Below the pieces are notes generated by a model. The model was given only the letters and a program-made list of their open reading frames with translations, did not search any database and was not told the DNA's origin. Positions 59,521-64,000 of a stretch of 64,000 nt of DNA are shown here, piece by piece. This stretch comes from Symsagittifera roscoffensis. Its lineage: Eukaryota; Xenacoelomorpha; Acoela; Convolutidae. A program made the translations under genes and the position numbers. The stretch covers positions 41,554,759 to 41,618,758 of the forward strand of contig NC_087063.1 of assembly GCF_963678635.1 (NCBI RefSeq), in the 5' to 3' direction. Each line of letters starts with the position of its first letter. Within the stretch, counting starts at the first letter, position 1.

Positions 59521-59813
59521 GCATGTAGTTCTTAAACAGGGACACAACAGCGGTTCGCCGTGATGAGCTGTACAGCTCTTGTGTTGGTCCTTTGCCCCGT
59601 GGATAAATGGTCTTAAAAGCCAATTATGCTGTTTTTAGGGTAATTTTTTTTTGCTAGCAGAGTCTTTTGAGGGAGGAAAAATTAGAGTGATCCATATACT
59701 TTATTTACAATCCATCGTTTTCTAAGAATCGTCGTTTCTTACTACGCCAATTGACTCACATAAGTTTGGGAGTATGTACAGACAGCTATCATTAGTATTT
59801 TTTCCGTTTCCAG

Positions 59814-60152
59814 AAGAACAATTCATTGTCAAGATCCCCAACAAACCCTTCTTGATGAAGATGAAACCCTCGGAAAGAAAGATGGGCTGTGGAATTACTG
59901 CCAACCTATGTCTAACGGCCACTCAATTCGCCCTTACAACTATGAAACCCCCGATTAAGAAACTTGGCGTGTGGAATCTTTCCGAAGTATATGCATATGG
60001 TGCAGTAGATGGGGGTTTTGGGTTCGAGTGCTACCAAAAGGGGCGCAAGACTTTCTTCCGGCTTGAAACATCAGACGGAACTGCGATTCAAAACGCGTTC
60101 GACGTACAAACAGGCGCTGATACTGAGTTCACGAGAAGCCGATTTGCACCAG
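59814..60152 (+). CDS. DOK7: DOK7-like exon 4 (PTB domain)
   Basis: 339 nt, phase 1 at both ends; acceptor cgTTTCCAG, donor CCAG|GTAAAT. It encodes residues 118-230 and the whole IRS-type PTB domain: EEQFIVKI (strand 1), LTATQFALTT, then VWNLSEVYAYGAVDGGFGFE, FFRLETSDG and the final helix AIQNAFD. The YGAVxxGFxFE motif is specifically DOK7-like. Where vertebrate DOK7 has an Arg-Arg pair before YGAV, this protein has Tyr177-Ala178. The loop that normally carries another Arg reads YQKGRK. PTB domains of this class bind NPxpY-type sites. Confidence 0.94.
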
Positions 60153-60892
60153 GTAAATTAATAAAAACAGTTTTTCTAATTAAATCAATTTCTGTTCACG
60201 ACAGAATTTTAAACATTTGGAAAATAAACGACCCATATACTAGCTCCTAAATTGTACAGCTAACCGTTGTTGTACTCCTGGTTCAGACTAACAAGCATTT
60301 TCGTGTAGTTTTTACCGACAACAATGCGTAAGTTAGGACAAAACAGTTTTTACCTGTAGGATAAAACTCCCCCAAAAATGCAATGGGAAAATAATGAAGA
60401 CGTGTTTTTGAACTTGTTTACTTTGAGGTTGTGTTCTATTCTAGTTTAGTTGCTTATTGTTCCGACCGCGTCACTCAAAGTGACAGGAAGGAACTATGGC
60501 TTAGCGAGTATTTTTTTTCGCCCAGTTCTGTTACCTTAAATAAAGCTCGCTGGTAGTTAAGTGTGGCATCATAATAAAGCCCTTTCGGATTCCCAAATCC
60601 GTGATTAGGATTCCAAAAATCCGTAAAACAGGTGTCTCAGTTTTGAAAAAACTCGTCTGAACTTTTCCGTTTTTCAGACTGAATGACATAAAATTTACGA
60701 ATTACACTGGTCTGAACCCTCAGTTCAATTTTAGTGCAATTTTTACTTAAATATTGCAATTATTTTTCATCATTTTCGCAGTTTTTGACATCATTCAATT
60801 GCAACTGCTTTTTATCAAAAATATCGGCAACAGGTTAATTTGGCAAAAAAAAGCTTTTTAGACTTTAAAGTTCTCTACGTCAATCGCTGTGA

Positions 60893-60940
60893 TCGGAACA
60901 TTCTGTGCTTCTTGTGCAGCAACCGGCTACCATTGTTTGC
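60893..60940 (+). repeat. Family B terminal module only
   Basis: GATCGGAACATTC, hairpin CTGTGC-TTCTT-GTGCAG (60,903-60,919), CAACCGGCTACCATTG|TT, inside intron 4. The rest of the family body is not present. Confidence 0.6.
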
Positions 60941-61345
60941 TTGAATTGAAAGATATTGATAAATTTATCTCGTTCTGATTCTAAATTAAGACATCCCATA
61001 TGGTTCAATCAAACAAACAATTATGTTACAGTGCAATTGATGCAGAACGGTGGAAAAGTTATGCAAGTAAATTTCAAGGCTCTTTGCACTAAATTAGATA
61101 TTTAGTTCTTAAACTATTAAATTAAGATAAGAAAAAAACTTTAGAATAATTGTCAAACAAGTGATTAAAACTAAAGAAAGTATTGGCATTATCTTTGCCT
61201 GTGTATCTAAAATCCGATGGTACGATACGGGGATCACCGAAGACGGTGCTCTTTACTTGCATTAGCGAAACATTTCTGAGGCCAAAAAAATACCAAAAAA
61301 TCACATCTATTTCTTATCTAGAGACAACTCGATCGTTCGTTTTAG

Positions 61346-61573
61346 CGCACATGCAGTTCAACTCTAACGGCGGAGATAGCAGCAGTTTTACAGTGCAGCC
61401 AGAACAACACCCCGCAGTGTCCAACATGTTCCCGATGGGAGGCCTGGGGGGACTAGGACGGCCCTCGAACCCTAACTTCTACTCTGGCTCTATATCCACG
61501 GCACCTTCGCTCGTGGCCCAGCACAGACCCACCCCTTCAATAGGAGTGGGTGGGACTATGAATGGTCCTAAAC
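61346..61573 (+). CDS. DOK7: DOK7-like exon 5 (tail)
   Basis: 228 nt, phase 1 at both ends; acceptor tcGTTTTAG, donor AAAC|GTAAGT. A second AG eleven bases inside (atgcAG) would be out of phase. The product is a disordered, Gly/Pro/Ser-rich segment (for example FPMGGLGGLGRPSNPNFYSG) with no recognised domain. It directly follows the PTB exon in the composite frame. Confidence 0.85.
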
Positions 61574-61909
61574 GTAAGTTGATGGTCAGATTCCATAGTT
61601 ATGGTCTTTTTTTGCAATTATGAAAGCTTTCATCTGAGATCTTCTTATGCAATCATGAAGATTTTCACTTTTACCCAAAAACGGTTTATACCGCAGATTA
61701 CAGAGGAAACATACGGCAAAGGTATATGACTATTTTGAACAGCTGATTTTCACCAAGTTTTTTTTTGTTAATTTTCGACTGTTGTGATCGCGATATAATT
61801 CATTAAATGCTTTTTATTTTTCAAGCTCCTCGAATTTATCTGATGATTTTTTTAATTAAATGTATATTAAGCGTTTGAACCTGGATTATCCGAATGGTTT
61901 CATCTTTAG

Positions 61910-62212
61910 CCTTCCAGCCGCCCTTCAACTTCAAGCAGTCGACCCCACCCCGAGGTGGCTATCAGGGGGACATAATGGCCACACCTGCGGGTTGGTCACC
62001 CAACATCACGACCTCGTCCAATTGTGGTCAGAACATCCCCCCGTCCAGTGGCGGAGGGGTGGGCAGAAAAGCCCATAAGGAGATGTATGCGCCCAAGCCA
62101 TCATGCTCCGATGATCATTCTCCCCCAATGAGGAGAGATGACGACGATGAAGAGGAAGGGGGAAGGGAGATGTCTTCACGTGATCACCGGAACGGATCAC
62201 TCTCCTATTCGC
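61910..62212 (+). CDS. DOK7: DOK7-like exon 6 (tail)
   Basis: 303 nt, phase 1 at both ends; acceptor catcTTTAG, donor TCGC|GTGAGT. It encodes residues of about 307-407: a Pro/Gly-rich start (FQPPFNFKQSTPPRGGYQG), a poly-Gly spot and a highly acidic run (MRRDDDDEEEGGREMSS). No recognised domain. The tail of vertebrate DOK7 is likewise disordered and carries tyrosines that recruit Crk adaptors; no such motif is obvious here. Confidence 0.86.
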
Positions 62213-62416
62213 GTGAGTAGAGTAACAAAAAATCTCGTCTCAATTATATCGCGCTTACTCTATTCGTGATTTATCTCATTAAATTTACATTCATATTTTG
62301 ATGTTATTTTTTGCTCAGAGGCTCAGTAATCTTAAGGTATAGCTCGAATAGATTTAGATTTTTTTTTTACTATTTGTTCGTAATTTTAATGTGACTATTT
62401 GTGTTCTTTATTTTAG

Positions 62417-62827
62417 ATTCTCCATCTTCTTCGTATATAAATCAGCAAATTCAATCCCCAGAAAGTATGCTGGACCATCACTCGTCCCTATTGCAACCAG
62501 CCGCCAGTTACACCCTACAGCAACGACAACATCAGCACCGCCTCCAAAACGACATTCAACAAGACACATACAAACACTCCGCCACAATGACACCCCCTAG
62601 GCGACCCTCAATGGGCGCTGGAAACGGGGGAGGAGACTACGCAGATCTCCAATTCCCCAATCCTCCTCCGCCCATTTCAAAGCGACAGCACGGAGGCAGT
62701 CGCGGCCTGAACAAGTCGGGATCTCCGGCACCGGAGGTACCAGTACGACACACTCCTAGGATTTCAGTGTCGCCTACTAAAAGTCAAATTACAGAGTGTA
62801 TTCGCACGCGACTGGCCGCTTCGTGGC
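62417..62827 (+). CDS. DOK7: DOK7-like exon 7 (tail)
   Basis: 411 nt, phase 1 at both ends; acceptor ctttaTTTTAG, donor TGGC|GTAAGT. Rich in Gln, His, Pro and Ser (SYTLQQRQHQHRLQND). It contains a short proline run FPNPPPPISKRQHGG that could be an SH3 ligand, and ends in SQITECIRTRLAASW, which looks like a helix continuing into exon 8. Confidence 0.87.
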
Positions 62828-63092
62828 GTAAGTTCTGCGTCAAGCATTTTGAATTGATTTTTTCGACTTTTGAAGCACAACTGAGTTTTTATATCCTGGT
62901 AACCGAAACATTTCTGCGGAAATTTGGATGTATATTTTTTCAATGTCGGGATACTAGCTTAATGGCTTAGTTAGAATATAAAAGAAGCCTTCGGTTTTTC
63001 ATTCGATTAGTAAGATAGAAAGTTTTTGCTCAAAAGTGATATATCTATTTGCTTCGTAGAAACTCAAAAGTAAACTGAAATGGTTGTTCCAG

Positions 63093-63417
63093 AAAAGTGT
63101 GATTGTGGAACGTACCTTAACCGCAGTTGTCCCAACCTGGCACGAGAATCATGCAAGCAGCGCAAGTGCATAAAGCGAGTCAACGCCAAGAGGATGCCAG
63201 TTCAGGTAGGCACAGGAGGAGACGGCAGCCGACTGGACTCAATAGATGCGTTGTCGATGCGTGCCGAGGGTACTCTAGCTAGTCGCGGCGCGCACTTCTC
63301 GGCTTACAAGAGGTGGGGAAGTGACCAGCACGTGCAGTATCTGGACACATATGAGAGCCAGTTTGAAGAAGCTCTGGAGTTGTGTGGATGTGATATCGAC
63401 CAGGCATTCAGTCAGCA
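63093..63417 (+). CDS. DOK7: DOK7-like exon 8 (cysteine-containing tail segment)
   Basis: 325 nt; starts phase 1 (acceptor gTTGTTCCAG) and ends phase 2 (donor AGCA|GTACGT). It encodes about residues 545-652. It begins with a dense set of cysteines (QKCDCGTYLNRSCPNLARES, then CKQRKCIKR). The second half is better ordered (HFSAYKRWGSDQHVQYLDTY, then ESQFEEALELCGCDIDQAF). I do not recognise this as a named domain. A competing donor, TTCAG|GTAGGC near 63,209, would leave the wrong phase for exon 9. Confidence 0.86.
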
Positions 63418-63773
63418 GTACGTTCAAATATACTGCACCTTATTTAAGTATCACATTTTAAAATTTTTATGTCCTTTCATAACTTGAAAAGTTGAGAAAG
63501 GTTTCAGTTTTATGAAGTTCCGAAAAGAATACTTGAGTTTTCATATAGGGAAACTTGATTGAACTTGAAAAAATCCCGACTGGATTTAAATTGGCACTTC
63601 TTTAAAAAAACTTTTGATTAAAGCCCGAGTTATAATAATCACAGTTAAGACTAAAGCTTTCAGTCAGCTTAGTTTCGCTCTATTTTTGCACTGGGCGGTT
63701 TTTGGAACATTAAAACACCTGGAACATTAATATGAGCACCAATATATTGTAGACAAAAATTGGTTCGTTCCAG

Positions 63774-64000
63774 AGATCCAGCCGACGGTCAAGTGTTCAA
63801 TCTTCACCTCCTAACAGAACTTCGCAAGTCCATCCGAGAACGAAACTCGGTTGCATCGGGATCCAACATGCCCCTTCACTCGAAGACTAGCAGAAACAAC
63901 TCGGGAACTATAACTGCAGACTCAAGTACTACTCCCTCTACTAGCAAACATAGCACTCCGCTTCATGTCAGCAAAAAGACGTCAAACCCAAATTACTACC
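63774..64000 (+). CDS. DOK7: DOK7-like exon 9 (incomplete, runs off the window)
   Basis: Starts after the acceptor gttcGTTCCAG with one base completing a Gln codon from exon 8. It then reads DPADGQVFNLHLLTELRKSI and a Ser/Thr-rich segment (SGTITADSSTTPSTSKHS) to the last base without a stop. The 3' end and any further exons lie outside the window. Confidence 0.84.

Larger units (their letters stand above)
22787..64000 (+). other. DOK7: DOK7-like adaptor gene (whole span, 3' end outside window)
   Basis: Nine exons join in one frame: 22,787-22,846; 29,197-29,242; 58,794-59,039; 59,814-60,152; 61,346-61,573; 61,910-62,212; 62,417-62,827; 63,093-63,417; 63,774 onward. All introns are GT-AG. They total 2,185 nt, at least 728 codons. 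The product has an N-terminal PH domain (about residues 8-116) directly followed by an IRS-type PTB domain (about 118-220), then a long tail rich in Pro, Ser, His and Gln. In vertebrates DOK7 is a cytoplasmic, membrane-recruited activator of the receptor kinase MuSK at the neuromuscular junction. The invertebrate partner cannot be told from sequence. Introns are 6.35 kb, 29.55 kb, then 774, 1,193, 336, 204, 265 and 356 bp. Vertebrate DOK7 is about 500 residues, so this protein is longer. Confidence 0.88.

Overview
The window is animal nuclear DNA. It is AT-rich, has few genes and is full of transposons. Its one well supported host gene is split by ordinary GT-AG introns and encodes a DOK7-type PH-PTB adaptor, a metazoan family. 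Non-autonomous hAT elements, tRNA-derived SINEs and Ty3/gypsy LTR elements also fit an invertebrate animal. I cannot name the species.

Layout. 1-5.9 kb is mostly non-coding. It holds a decayed reading frame at the left edge, a nested repeat pair at 2.3-3.0 kb, and one exon-like stretch on the minus strand near 5.2 kb. 5.918-12.037 kb is a complete but dead Ty3/gypsy element (element 1) with 980/984-bp LTRs and a GCTTT target duplication. Its gag, protease and RT are broken, integrase is missing, and an extra ORF lies before the 3' LTR. 12.04-19.9 kb is a degenerate higher-order array of repeat units, each carrying a small GC-rich hairpin.

From 22,787 to beyond 64,000 runs the DOK7-like gene on the plus strand. 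Nine coding exons join in frame for at least 728 codons. Exon 1 (22,787-22,846) and exon 2 (29,197-29,242) are tiny and carry the start of the PH domain. Intron 2 is about 29.5 kb, after which exons 3-9 are compact (58.8-64 kb). Intron 1 contains a 1,763-bp tandem duplication and a 370-bp hAT MITE whose empty site is visible elsewhere in the window. Intron 2 contains an antisense Ty3/gypsy element with identical 259-bp LTRs (element 2, 35,766-42,856), a tandem repeat block, SINE copies, fold-back elements and several copies of a second hairpin-ended repeat family.

The repeats are partly connected. Two dispersed families (A and B) share the same terminal plan: AACAAG, a spacer, a short GC-rich hairpin, then AATGTTCCGAC. 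The hairpin stems are different but self-complementary, which suggests a conserved terminal structure used in mobilisation. In vertebrates DOK7 binds and activates the receptor kinase MuSK through its PH and PTB domains. Here the PTB fold signature is clear, but the arginine pair expected in the phosphotyrosine pocket is replaced, so ligand recognition may differ.
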